Below the pieces are notes generated by a model. That model did no database searches. It saw only the letters and a list, made by a program, of their open reading frames with translations, and was not told the DNA's origin. Source: an uncultured Lachnospiraceae bacterium (GTDB taxonomy: Bacteria > Bacillota > Clostridia > Lachnospirales > Lachnospiraceae). Taken from it: a DNA stretch of 33,581 nucleotides. Positions within the stretch are counted from its first letter, which is position 1. Each line of letters starts with the position of its first letter. Positions 25,368 through 33,115 of the stretch are shown here, in pieces. The DNA is taken from positions 1 through 33,581 of the forward strand of contig CACWQE010000027.1 of the NCBI GenBank assembly GCA_902762905.1, written 5' to 3'. Made by a program: the position numbers and the translations under genes.

Positions 25368-26267
25368 ATGACACTACAACAGTTAAAATATGTGATTACG
25401 GTTGCGGAGACCGGAACGATCACAGAGGCGGCAAACCGTTTGTATATCTCGCAGCCGAGTCTTACCAATGCGATCCATGAGTTAGAGAAGGAAATGAATC
25501 TTGTGATCTTCAATCGTACCAATAAAGGAATCAGCATTTCCAAGGAGGGCGAGGATTTCTTAGGGTATGCCAGACAGGTGTTAGAGCAGGCGGCGATATT
25601 AGAAGATAAGTATAAGGGTGGACAAGGTGGCAAGAAGCAGTTTTGTGTGTCTACCCAGCATTATTCTTTTGCGGTAAATGCATTTGTTGATCTGATCAAG
25701 CAGTATGGACAGGACGAGTACGATTTCAGCCTGCGGGAGACACAGACATATGAGATTATTGATGATGTGGCGAAGATGCGGAGTGAAGTCGGCATTTTGT
25801 TTTTAAATGATTTCAATGAGGCGGTGATTCGGAAGATCTTAAAGTCGCATGAATTAGAGTTTCATGATCTGTTTGTTGCAAGACCGCATGTATTTATCAG
25901 TCGAAAACACCCACTTGCCGGTAATACCGTCATTACCAATGAGGAATTAGAGGAATATCCTTATCTTTCTTTCGAGCAGGGGGAGCATAATTCCTTCTAC
26001 TTTTCCGAAGAGATTTTCTCTGCGGTGGAACGGAAGAAGAATATCCGTGTCCGCGACCGGGCATCGTTATTTAATCTGTTGATTGGGTTGAATGGATATA
26101 CCGTGTGCAGCGGTGTTATTGACAAGAAATTAAATGGCAAAGATATCATTGCCGTTCCGTTGGCAGATGAGAGTGAAATGCGGATTGGCTATATTGTACA
26201 TCGCAAAGGAGTAATGAGCCGACTGGGTCAGACATATCTGGATTCTCTAAAGCAATATTTGAAGTAA
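25368..26267 (+). CDS. LysR-family transcriptional regulator
   Basis: The 299-aa protein has the LysR winged helix at residues 1-60 (MTLQQLKYVITVAETGTITE, then SQPSLTNAIHELEKEM and FNRTNKGISIS) and a type 2 periplasmic-binding-like effector domain (about 90-299). Its start lies one base after the stop of the ECF fusion gene and follows GGGAGG, so it must share that transcript and hence the cobalamin riboswitch. metE follows, which recalls MetR/CmbR-type control of methionine and sulfur genes. The idea that it activates metE when B12 is short is an inference from position; the effector is unknown. Confidence 0.93.
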   Translation: MTLQQLKYVITVAETGTITEAANRLYISQPSLTNAIHELEKEMNLVIFNRTNKGISISKEGEDFLGYARQVLEQAAILEDKYKGGQGGKKQFCVSTQHYSFAVNAFVDLIKQYGQDEYDFSLRETQTYEIIDDVAKMRSEVGILFLNDFNEAVIRKILKSHELEFHDLFVARPHVFISRKHPLAGNTVITNEELEEYPYLSFEQGEHNSFYFSEEIFSAVERKKNIRVRDRASLFNLLIGLNGYTVCSGVIDKKLNGKDIIAVPLADESEMRIGYIVHRKGVMSRLGQTYLDSLKQYLK

Positions 26268-26367
26268 ATGTTTAAGGAATTATAATCCGTTTATGTGTTT
26301 GCAATAAATGGATTCGGATGATTGGAAATGGAGCATTATATAATAAGAAAGACTTCTTAAAGGGTGA

Positions 26368-26407
26368 CTTGTCTATAGCTTTAAACTATGGATAAGCCGC
26401 TTTTTTA
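26368..26407 (+). terminator. Terminator after the LysR gene
   Basis: An 11-bp stem with two G-U pairs (26368-26378 with 26386-26396) is followed by CCGCTTTTTT. It separates the uptake operon from metE. Confidence 0.72.
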
Positions 26408-26412
26408 TATAT

Positions 26413-26441
26413 TATTCAAATAGCACATTTTCTCCTATAAT
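26413..26441 (+). promoter_or_regulatory. metE: Putative metE promoter
   Basis: TATTCA (26413-26418), a 17-bp spacer and TATAAT (26436-26441) give a promoter with a weak -35, as expected for an activated gene. The predicted leader is about 110 bases. It has an inverted pair ATTGTG/CACAAT enclosing CCGC/GCGG (about 26458-26497), but no cobalamin, SAM or T-box consensus that I can see. Confidence 0.55.
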
Positions 26442-26556
26442 CAAGGACAAAGGAAAGAATTGTGATGCCGCTGCAGAATGGATGCGGGTGACACAATGAT
26501 TATTACACTTTGGTGGTAACAGATACCATATCGAAAAATAGGAGGAAGCGAATCAG

Positions 26557-28824
26557 ATGAAGACATCGGTTATTGGATTCCCGAGAGTGGGAACATTAAG
26601 AGAATTAAAGTTTGCAAGTGAGAAGTATTTTAGAAAAGAGATTACACAGGATGAACTTTTGCAGGTTGCAAAGGAGTTGCGTAAGACACATTGGGAGACA
26701 CAGAAAAGTGCGGGAGTTGATTATATATCAAGCAATGATTTTTCGTTTTATGACATGACATTAGATACCGCAGTATTGCTCGGTATTGTACCGGAACGAT
26801 ACCGCAAGTTAGAACTTTCTTCATTAGACACATATTTTGCCATGGCAAGAGGTTATCAGGGTGAGTCCGGTGATGTGAAAGCATTGGCGATGAAGAAATG
26901 GTTCAATACCAATTATCATTACATTGTACCCGAAGTGGAAGATGATATGACGATTGCTTTGTCTGGAGATAAATTGATCACGGAATATGAAGAGGCAAAG
27001 GCATTAGGAATTGAAACAAAACCGGTTGTAATCGGCCCATACACAATGTTGAAACTTTGCAGATATACCGGAAAGAAGCAGGCAGCAAATTTTGTAGATG
27101 CGTTTGTAAATGCATACAAACAGATTGTAAAGACATGTGAGGAGCATGGTGCAGGCTGGCTACAGATCGAGGAACCGGCATTGGTTCGGGATATGGATGC
27201 ACAGGATATTGCGTTGTTTGATAAAATATATGATGCGTTATTGGCATCTGTTTCATCCTGCAAGATTCTGCTTCAGACATATTTTGGAGATGTCAGAGAT
27301 ATTTATCCGCAGTTAATTTCGAAGCCGTTTGCGGGAATTGGACTGGATTTCTTAGAGGGCAAGCAGACATATGATTTAGTAGAGCGATATGGATTCCCGG
27401 CAGATAAGATCTTATTTGCAGGTCTGGTAAATGGTAAGAATATCTGGAAGAATCATTATGAGAATACCTTGCAGGTGGCCAGTGCATTGCGTAAGCAGGG
27501 GATTCATGTGGTGTTATCCACCTCTTGCTCTTTGCTGCATGTTCCGTATACTTTACAGCATGAGACAAAGTTAGCAAAAGAATATGTGGATCATTTTGCG
27601 TTTGCTGTGGAGAAACTGACAGAATTAAAAGAGTTAGGAGATCTGGCAGAGTGTGAAGATTACACCAAAGAGACAGCGTACCAGAATAATCATGCATTGT
27701 TTACAAAGGAGCGTAATTGCAGTAAACGGGAAGTGACAGAACGTCTTGCGAAGGTGACAGAGCAGGATTATATCCGGTTGCCAAAGCGAAGTGATCGGCA
27801 GAAATTACAGAAAGAGGAATTCGGGTTGCCGGAGCTTCCGACAACCACGATTGGATCATTTCCTCAGACAAAAGAGGTTAAGGCAAACCGGGCAGCGTAC
27901 CGTAAGGGCGAGATCACACAGGAAGAATATGTGGCATTTAACCGGGATCAGATTGCAAAGTGTATTAAGAAGCAGGAAGAGATTGGGTTAGATGTCTTAG
28001 TACATGGTGAATATGAAAGAAATGATATGGTGGAATACTTCGGCGAGGCACTTGGCGGATTCCTATTTACGGAGAAGGCATGGGTGCAGTCTTATGGAAC
28101 CCGTTGCGTGAAGCCGCCGATCATCTGGGGCGATGTGTACCGCGAGAAACCGATGACCGTAGAATGGTCGGTATACGCACAGTCATTGACCGATCATATT
28201 GTGAAAGGAATGTTGACAGGACCGGTTACGATCCTTAATTGGTCATTCCCAAGAGAGGATATCTCGATCAAGGAGTCCATTTCGCAGATCGCACTGGCAA
28301 TCCGGGATGAGGTATTGGACTTAGAAGCAAATGGTATCCGCATGATTCAGATCGATGAGGCGGCACTTCGTGAAAAGCTGCCGCTTCGTAAGTCGGATTG
28401 GAATACAGAATATCTGGATTTTGCTATTCCTGCATTTCGTTTGACGCACAGTGGGGTGAAACCGGAGACACAGATTCACACACATATGTGCTACAGCGAG
28501 TTTACGGATATTATTCCTGCCATTGATGATATGGACGCAGATGTGATCACATTTGAAGCATCCCGCTCGGATCTTCAGATCTTAGATGCATTGCGGGAGA
28601 ATCATTTTGAGACGGAGGTGGGACCGGGTGTCTATGACATCCATTCACCACGGGTTCCATCGGTAGAAGAGATCGTGAACGCATTACAGATCATGCTTAG
28701 CAAAATCGAACGTGACAAATTATGGGTGAATCCGGACTGTGGATTGAAGACAAGAGGAATTCCGGAGACGGAAGCAAGTCTGCGCCATATGGTAGAGGCT
28801 GCAAAGCTGGTAAGAAACAAATAA
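26557..28824 (+). CDS. metE: Cobalamin-independent methionine synthase
   Basis: MetE transfers the methyl group of 5-methyltetrahydropteroyltri-L-glutamate to homocysteine, giving methionine without B12. The 755-aa length is standard. The N-terminal half begins [19 protein letters not shown]; the C-terminal catalytic half begins [16 protein letters not shown] (about 427). It contains [32 protein letters not shown], the zinc ligands in HTHMCYSEF (about 641-649) and the last cysteine in [10 protein letters not shown] (about 725). The start follows AGGAGG. Next to a B12-controlled uptake operon, it provides the alternative when corrinoid cannot be obtained. Confidence 0.98.
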   Translation: MKTSVIGFPRVGTLRELKFASEKYFRKEITQDELLQVAKELRKTHWETQKSAGVDYISSNDFSFYDMTLDTAVLLGIVPERYRKLELSSLDTYFAMARGYQGESGDVKALAMKKWFNTNYHYIVPEVEDDMTIALSGDKLITEYEEAKALGIETKPVVIGPYTMLKLCRYTGKKQAANFVDAFVNAYKQIVKTCEEHGAGWLQIEEPALVRDMDAQDIALFDKIYDALLASVSSCKILLQTYFGDVRDIYPQLISKPFAGIGLDFLEGKQTYDLVERYGFPADKILFAGLVNGKNIWKNHYENTLQVASALRKQGIHVVLSTSCSLLHVPYTLQHETKLAKEYVDHFAFAVEKLTELKELGDLAECEDYTKETAYQNNHALFTKERNCSKREVTERLAKVTEQDYIRLPKRSDRQKLQKEEFGLPELPTTTIGSFPQTKEVKANRAAYRKGEITQEEYVAFNRDQIAKCIKKQEEIGLDVLVHGEYERNDMVEYFGEALGGFLFTEKAWVQSYGTRCVKPPIIWGDVYREKPMTVEWSVYAQSLTDHIVKGMLTGPVTILNWSFPREDISIKESISQIALAIRDEVLDLEANGIRMIQIDEAALREKLPLRKSDWNTEYLDFAIPAFRLTHSGVKPETQIHTHMCYSEFTDIIPAIDDMDADVITFEASRSDLQILDALRENHFETEVGPGVYDIHSPRVPSVEEIVNALQIMLSKIERDKLWVNPDCGLKTRGIPETEASLRHMVEAAKLVRNK

Positions 28825-28828
28825 TGTA

Positions 28829-28857
28829 TTGCTTTTGTACGCACAAGTAAGTATAAT
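28829..28857 (+). promoter_or_regulatory. Promoter of the relB-type antitoxin gene
   Basis: TTGCTT (28829-28834), a 17-bp spacer and TATAAT (28852-28857) precede the antitoxin ATG by about 48 bases. The AT-rich stretch between them is a likely site for antitoxin autoregulation. Confidence 0.65.
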
Positions 28858-28905
28858 ACTATATATAACAGGATATACTATTTTGTGTGAAAGGAGTGAC
28901 CTTTT

Positions 28906-29214
28906 ATGGCAACGAAATCGGCTAATTTATATGCAAGAATAGAACCTAATGTGAAAGAACAGGCAGAAAGTATATTGTCGGCACTTGGTATTCCGGCATC
29001 TAGTGCAATTAATATGTTTTATAAGCAGATCATTTTGAACAGGGGACTTCCATTTGAAGTAAAATTACCAGCAGATAGGATGGTGGATGTAACAAAGTTG
29101 ACAGAAGCTGAATGGGATGCTGAATTAGAGAAAGGTTATGCGGATATGACTGCGGGAAGAACCAAACCGGCAAAGCAGGCATTTGCAGATATTCGCAAAG
29201 ATTATAATATATGA
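28906..29214 (+). CDS. RelB/DinJ-family antitoxin
   Basis: The 102-aa protein has the ribbon-helix-helix N terminus of DinJ (ANLYARIEPNVKEQAESILS, LGIPASSAINMFYKQII) and a C-terminal toxin-binding tail with TEAEWDAELEKGYAD. The start follows GAAAGGAG. It would neutralise a RelE/ParE/YafQ toxin and repress its own promoter. The cognate toxin reading frame begins on the last base of its stop codon but is frameshifted, so the antitoxin now appears to be an orphan. Confidence 0.92.
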   Translation: MATKSANLYARIEPNVKEQAESILSALGIPASSAINMFYKQIILNRGLPFEVKLPADRMVDVTKLTEAEWDAELEKGYADMTAGRTKPAKQAFADIRKDYNI

Positions 29215-29532
29215 TGTATGAGGTAGTTATTACTAATCAGGCAGAATCGGATTTGAAGGGAATATATTGCTTTTGAACTACTTTCTCCAGAAAATGCAGC
29301 CAGACAATTTGATCGGTTAGAGGCAGCGATTATAGGATTAGAGGAGTTCCCGGATAGATTCAGGCGCTATACAGCAGAACCGTGGCATAGTCGTGGATTA
29401 AGAGTTATGCCTGTCGATAATTATTTGATTTTGTATGTTCCGAGTAGCGAAAAGAAAACTGTAACAGTTATTCGGATTGTATACGCAGGTAGAGATGTTG
29501 ATAATCAATTGAATCATTATACAGATTTGTAA
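29214..29532 (+). pseudogene. RelE/ParE-family toxin, frameshifted
   Basis: Translation from ATG 29214 gives MYEVVITNQAESDLKGIY and then stops at a TGA after two more codons. In another frame the rest of the toxin runs intact to TAA 29530: AFELLSPENAARQFDRLEA, FPDRFRRY, WHSRGLRVMPVDNYLILYV, VIRIVYAGRDVDNQL. The family normally reads GIYEYIAFELLS at the join. Restoring a second copy of the 8-base unit GAATATAT (remaining copy at 29260-29267) rebuilds exactly that sequence, so loss of one tandem copy by slippage explains the break. It is likely inactive, unless a subpopulation carries the two-copy form. Confidence 0.88.
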
Positions 29533-29541
29533 AAGCAGAAG

Positions 29542-29574
29542 ACGCATGGGATGTAAGAAACTCATGCGTTTTTG
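29542..29574 (+). terminator. Terminator after the toxin-antitoxin locus
   Basis: ACGCATGGG (29542-29550) pairs with CTCATGCGT (29561-29569), one G-U, followed by TTTTTG. Confidence 0.85.
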
Positions 29575-29644
29575 TATACATAATAAGTTTGCTCAACTTA
29601 TTGGGTGTTTAGCATTAATTTAGTAATTATTTACAAAAGAAGTG

Positions 29645-29674
29645 TTGTCAAGGAAGTATAAAAAGGTATAGAAT
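29645..29674 (+). promoter_or_regulatory. Putative promoter of the Nudix gene
   Basis: TTGTCA (29645-29650) and TAGAAT (29669-29674) are 18 bases apart; an overlapping TATAGA gives 16. It lies about 80 bases before the ATG in an AT-rich leader. Confidence 0.5.
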
Positions 29675-29752
29675 ACTTTAAAAAGTATAAATAGATATAA
29701 AAGATTTCTATATTAATAAAGAAGCAAAGATACTTAACATAGGAGGGAAATT

Positions 29753-30289
29753 ATGGAACCGGTGAAACGTTTGAAAAGAGAATTGCGTGCAAAGGGTACG
29801 GTTATCAATCTATATAAAGACACCGTAGAAGTGAATGGCAATATTGCCGAATGGGATTATATCCATCATGATGGTGCGGCGGCAGTTGTAGCTGTGGATG
29901 CCGATGGAAAATTTCTGATGGTGCGTCAGTACCGGAATGCATTAGACCGTTTTACATTAGAACTTCCGGCCGGTAAGCTGGATGATCCAAAGGAGCCAAC
30001 CTTGGAGTGTGCAAAACGGGAATTAGAAGAAGAGACCGGATACCGGGCAGGCAAGATGGAATATCTTCTCACAGTGAACACAACCGTTGCTTTCTGTAAT
30101 GAGAAGATAGACCTTTACCTTGCAACTGACCTTACAAAGACTGAACAGCATTTAGACCCGGATGAGGAGATCAATGTGGAGAGATGGAACATCGAAGACC
30201 TCAAGCAGATGATCTATGAAGGGAAAATGACCGATTCTAAGACCATTGCGGGCATCCTTACTTATGATGCCAAATATAACAGGGCATAA
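29753..30289 (+). CDS. Nudix hydrolase, ADP-ribose pyrophosphatase type
   Basis: The 178-aa cytosolic protein resembles ADP-ribose pyrophosphatases that hydrolyse ADP-ribose to AMP and ribose-5-phosphate. Residues 40-75 include HHDGAAAVVAVD and VRQYRNALDRFTLELPAGKL, typical of this subfamily. The Nudix box reads GKLDDPKEPTLECAKREL and then EEETGY; the metal-binding REL-x-EE-x-G core is intact, but there is one extra residue between the leading Gly and the first Glu compared with the GX5E pattern. The start follows AGGAGG. It is probably monocistronic. Confidence 0.92.
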   Translation: MEPVKRLKRELRAKGTVINLYKDTVEVNGNIAEWDYIHHDGAAAVVAVDADGKFLMVRQYRNALDRFTLELPAGKLDDPKEPTLECAKRELEEETGYRAGKMEYLLTVNTTVAFCNEKIDLYLATDLTKTEQHLDPDEEINVERWNIEDLKQMIYEGKMTDSKTIAGILTYDAKYNRA

Positions 30290-30375
30290 GAAATACTGCT
30301 ATAGATTTGTGGATATTAGCATTTCGGGTAATGCCGATTATGCTATATTGTTGAAAGGATAGTTGGTTGGCTGCC

Positions 30376-30498
30376 TTAGTGAGTGACAGCTTTCATAATA
30401 TAGCGGGCAATCGTCTTTGACTTTACAGAACAAAGTTCTAATGCAACAAAAGAAAATCCACAAAGTGTAATAGAAAAAGCAATAATCATACCTAACAT
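30376..30498 (-). CDS. Small hydrophobic 40-aa protein, possible type I toxin
   Basis: On the minus strand an ATG at 30498, eight bases after AAAGGA, opens 40 codons ending at TAA 30376. The product begins MLGMIIAFSITLCGFSFVAL, a single membrane-spanning stretch, and ends in a basic tail with KSKTIARYIMKAVTH. This layout resembles holin-like or Fst-type small toxins, which are controlled by antisense RNAs. Imperfect hairpins flank it: CAGAC/GTCTG at 30528-30546 upstream of the start and AAAGG...CCTTT at about 30568-30598. No other gene is visible in the gap 30290-30746. The identity is not established. Confidence 0.5.
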   Translation of the reverse strand: MLGMIIAFSITLCGFSFVALELCSVKSKTIARYIMKAVTH

Positions 30499-30641
30499 AA
30501 CACACACATCCTTTCTGTACAATCAAACAGACTAAAATCCTGTCTGGTTCATTGTAGTGACAAAAACAAAAGGCACCTATCGTTCGATAAGCACCTTTGC
30601 CTCAATTACTTAAGTTATATATTTATTGTAGAGAGTCTGGG

Positions 30642-30668
30642 TGTGAAAAACAAGACTTATTTTTCACA
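30642..30668. promoter_or_regulatory. Inverted repeat upstream of the D-2-hydroxyacid dehydrogenase gene
   Basis: TGTGAAAAA (30642-30650) and its complement TTTTTCACA (30660-30668) are separated by 9 bases, about 80 bases before the start codon. It could be an operator or a terminator with a U-run on either strand. The regulator is unknown. Confidence 0.4.
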
Positions 30669-30746
30669 AAATTAGTCGGAATAAGAATTTATATTTTGGA
30701 GAAATGCACAGAAATAAGTGCATATACATAGAAAGAAGGCAGTAAC

Positions 30747-31730
30747 ATGAAGATAGCAGCATATAATTACAGGGATTTTGATGAAGCACAATTCTTTGAG
30801 AAGTTTGCAAAGGAATTTCAGGTAGAGATTATTCCAATTCGGGAGGCGCCATCTGTTGATAATGCAGCCCTTGCCAATGGCTGCGAGGGAGTCAGTGTTA
30901 TTACGACACCAATCACAGAAGATATCATTCGGGCATGGAAAGAGGCAGGCGTCCATCACATTTCAACCAGAACGATCGGTTATGATCATGTGGACTTGGA
31001 TGCTGCTAAGAAATATGGTATGGCAGTCAGCAATGTTACCTATTCTACCGGCAGTGTGGCGGATTATACAGTGATGTTGATCTTGATGGCACTTCGCCGG
31101 ATGAAGTCCATTATCAAGCGGGCGGAAGGGATGGATTATTCCCTTATTGGTAATATTGGCAGGGAGATTGGAAGTCTTACGGTGGGTGTGGTCGGAACCG
31201 GTAAGATTGGAACTCATGTCATGCGGAATCTGTCTGGGTTTGGCTGCAAGCTTTTAGCCTATGACCCATACGAGAATAGTGAGGCGAAACTTTACGGAAC
31301 CTATTGTTCGTTAGAAGAATTATTTGCCAACAGTGATGTGATCACATTTCATACGCCTGCCACAAAGAGCAGTTATCATATGGTAAATGCAGATACGATC
31401 AAAGAGATGAAAGATGGTGTAGTCATTGTCAATACGGCAAGAGGAAGTATCATTGACACACCGGCATTTATTGATGCGTTAGAAAGTGGTAAGGTCGGAG
31501 CTGCGGCATTAGATGTGATCGAAAATGAATTGGGAATCTTCTATGGCGATTACAAGTATCAGGTGATCGGACACCGCGAGATGTCAATTCTGAAAGACCT
31601 GCCGAATGTGCTGATGCTGCCGCATATGGCATTCTATACGGAAAATGCAGTCTCGGATATGGTAGAGCATTCCATTGCACATATCGTAACCGGGGATGGT
31701 AATGTACTTGCCGCATCTAAGAATGAATGA
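30747..31730 (+). CDS. D-isomer-specific 2-hydroxyacid dehydrogenase (D-lactate dehydrogenase-like)
   Basis: The 327-aa enzyme should interconvert a 2-ketoacid and D-2-hydroxyacid with NAD(H); pyruvate/D-lactate is the likeliest pair. Features: ISTRTIGYDHVDLDAAKKYG, the dimer-arm NVTYSTGSVADYTVMLILM, the NAD site VGVVGTGKIGTHV (about 150-162), the catalytic Arg in NTARGSIID, the Glu in DVIENELGIF, and the His in LPHMAFYT. It is related to VanH as well, but no D-Ala-D-Lac ligase (VanA) or VanX is nearby, so a fermentative role is preferred. AGAAGG precedes the ATG. Confidence 0.9.
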   Translation: MKIAAYNYRDFDEAQFFEKFAKEFQVEIIPIREAPSVDNAALANGCEGVSVITTPITEDIIRAWKEAGVHHISTRTIGYDHVDLDAAKKYGMAVSNVTYSTGSVADYTVMLILMALRRMKSIIKRAEGMDYSLIGNIGREIGSLTVGVVGTGKIGTHVMRNLSGFGCKLLAYDPYENSEAKLYGTYCSLEELFANSDVITFHTPATKSSYHMVNADTIKEMKDGVVIVNTARGSIIDTPAFIDALESGKVGAAALDVIENELGIFYGDYKYQVIGHREMSILKDLPNVLMLPHMAFYTENAVSDMVEHSIAHIVTGDGNVLAASKNE

Positions 31731-31749
31731 TGGAATTTGGAATCATCGG

Positions 31750-31840
31750 TTGCATATTGGTCAGAGACGTGGGATAATAAATGGATTGTGAACAGGGATA
31801 TGATTCTATTCATAACGGGTAATATGTTTGTTGGTATAAT
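31750..31840 (+). promoter_or_regulatory. uppP: Promoters for uppP
   Basis: Two candidates lie before uppP. TTGCAT (31750-31755), a 17-bp spacer and GATAAT (31773-31778) form one. The extended -10 element TGGTATAAT (31832-31840), without a clear -35, forms the second and lies about 40 bases from the ATG. Confidence 0.55.
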
Positions 31841-31878
31841 GAGAAAAGAATTAAAAAATAGGAGATGAGGTAGCAGAC

Positions 31879-32775
31879 ATGAATTTTGTAGAGTGGCTTA
31901 AGGTAGTTTTGTTAGGAATTGTGGAGGGAATCACAGAGTGGCTTCCAATCAGCAGTACAGGACATTTGATCCTGGTGGATGAATTTGTGAAGCTGAATCA
32001 AAGCGAAGAATTCATGAAAATGTTCAATGTGGTGATTCAGTTAGGTGCGATTCTGGCAGTTGTAGTTCTGTATTGGAGTAAGTTGTGGCCATTTCATACG
32101 AAGAAAAATGCTCCAAGAAGAAGCTGGTTTGCCAATCAGGCAGATCATGGATTTATGAAAGGATTCCAGACATTTTGCAATAACTATTGTTATATGGATA
32201 AGATCGTATTGTGGCTGAAGATCGTGTTAGCTTGTATTCCGGCTATGGTAATCGGTATTCCGTTCGATGACTGGATGGAGGAACATTTTCATAATGCAAC
32301 GGTTGTAGCTCTTGCCCTGATTGCATATGGTGTGATCTTCATTGTGATTGAGAATTATAATAAGAAACGGACGCCAAGAATGGTAACACTTACGGATCTG
32401 AGTTTCAAGGATGCCTTCTTAATTGGTGTGTTTCAGGTATTATCTCTGATTCCGGGAACATCCCGTTCGGGATCTACGATCATCGGCGGTATATTGATCG
32501 GAGCATCCAGAGAACTGGCAGCAGAATTCACATTTTTCCTTGCCATTCCGGTTATGTTCGGAGCAAGTTTAATTAAGTTGTTGAAGTTCGGACTTACATT
32601 TACAAGCGTGGAATTGGCGGTACTGATCGTTGGTATGGTGGTTGCATTCGGAGTATCTATTCTTGCAATCAAGTTCTTAATGGGTTATATCAAGAAGCAT
32701 GACTTCAAAGTCTTTGGATGGTACCGAATTGTGCTTGGACTTCTTGTGCTGCTCTACTTTTACGTAATACGATAA
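31879..32775 (+). CDS. uppP: Undecaprenyl-diphosphatase
   Basis: UppP (BacA) is an integral membrane enzyme that removes a phosphate from undecaprenyl diphosphate, recycling the lipid carrier for peptidoglycan and wall polysaccharide. Overproduction is known to give bacitracin resistance. The 298-aa sequence shows [20 protein letters not shown] (the Glu-rich catalytic motif), [20 protein letters not shown] (the second motif with the catalytic Arg) and seven to eight membrane segments. The start follows AGGAGATGAGG. The carrier may also serve the rhamnose-containing polymers made through the rfb operon. Confidence 0.96.
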   Translation: MNFVEWLKVVLLGIVEGITEWLPISSTGHLILVDEFVKLNQSEEFMKMFNVVIQLGAILAVVVLYWSKLWPFHTKKNAPRRSWFANQADHGFMKGFQTFCNNYCYMDKIVLWLKIVLACIPAMVIGIPFDDWMEEHFHNATVVALALIAYGVIFIVIENYNKKRTPRMVTLTDLSFKDAFLIGVFQVLSLIPGTSRSGSTIIGGILIGASRELAAEFTFFLAIPVMFGASLIKLLKFGLTFTSVELAVLIVGMVVAFGVSILAIKFLMGYIKKHDFKVFGWYRIVLGLLVLLYFYVIR

Positions 32776-33020
32776 CCCTTGCACAGCGTAAGTGAAGACG
32801 GACGTGCGAAACATTAGGTTTCAAATCGGTTGTTGGGATATAACATATCAACGTAGTCGCTACTCATCATTCGCAGCGGATACTAAGAATGTGCCATTCG
32901 TGTTTATACAATGCCTTTCGAAAAGTCGCCACCCCGAAGCCGTCCGGCGTTAATAGGCTCCGAAACTTTGATTGTAGTTAACTTTGAAAACTTGATATTC
33001 AATCTGTTATACAAAGAAAA
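32776..33020. other. Gene-free stretch with possible RNA structure
   Basis: There is no credible reading frame over about 245 bases, yet it looks less AT-rich than most other gaps here. Local inverted repeats include GAAAC/GTTTC (about 32808-32822), GTTG...GATAT with ATATCAAC (about 32831-32854) and GCCGTCCGGC (about 32940-32949). It may be a structured RNA on either strand or a gene remnant. Confidence 0.3.
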
Positions 33021-33090
33021 ACGGATATGAATGATAATCATACAGACTAATTACAAGTCTGTGTTCTTAATTCATATCCGTCTTTATGTT
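33021..33090 (-). terminator. Large hairpin terminator, probably bidirectional
   Basis: A 12-bp outer stem (33021-33032 with 33070-33081) encloses a second stem ACAGACT/AGTCTGT (33042-33048 with 33056-33062). On the minus strand it follows the coiled-coil gene and is succeeded by TTTTTCTTTG; on the plus strand it is followed by CTTTATGTTT. Confidence 0.78.
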
Positions 33091-33115
33091 TCGTTTAAGA
33101 TAACTATAACATAAA

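Noticed and set aside
26268..26556. Cobalamin riboswitch, SAM riboswitch or T-box before metE
   Set aside because: None of their conserved core strings could be found, unlike the clear cobalamin core at 15120-15292.
30747..31730. vanH of a vancomycin-resistance cluster
   Set aside because: The family is shared, but no VanA-type ligase, VanX or VanRS genes are nearby.
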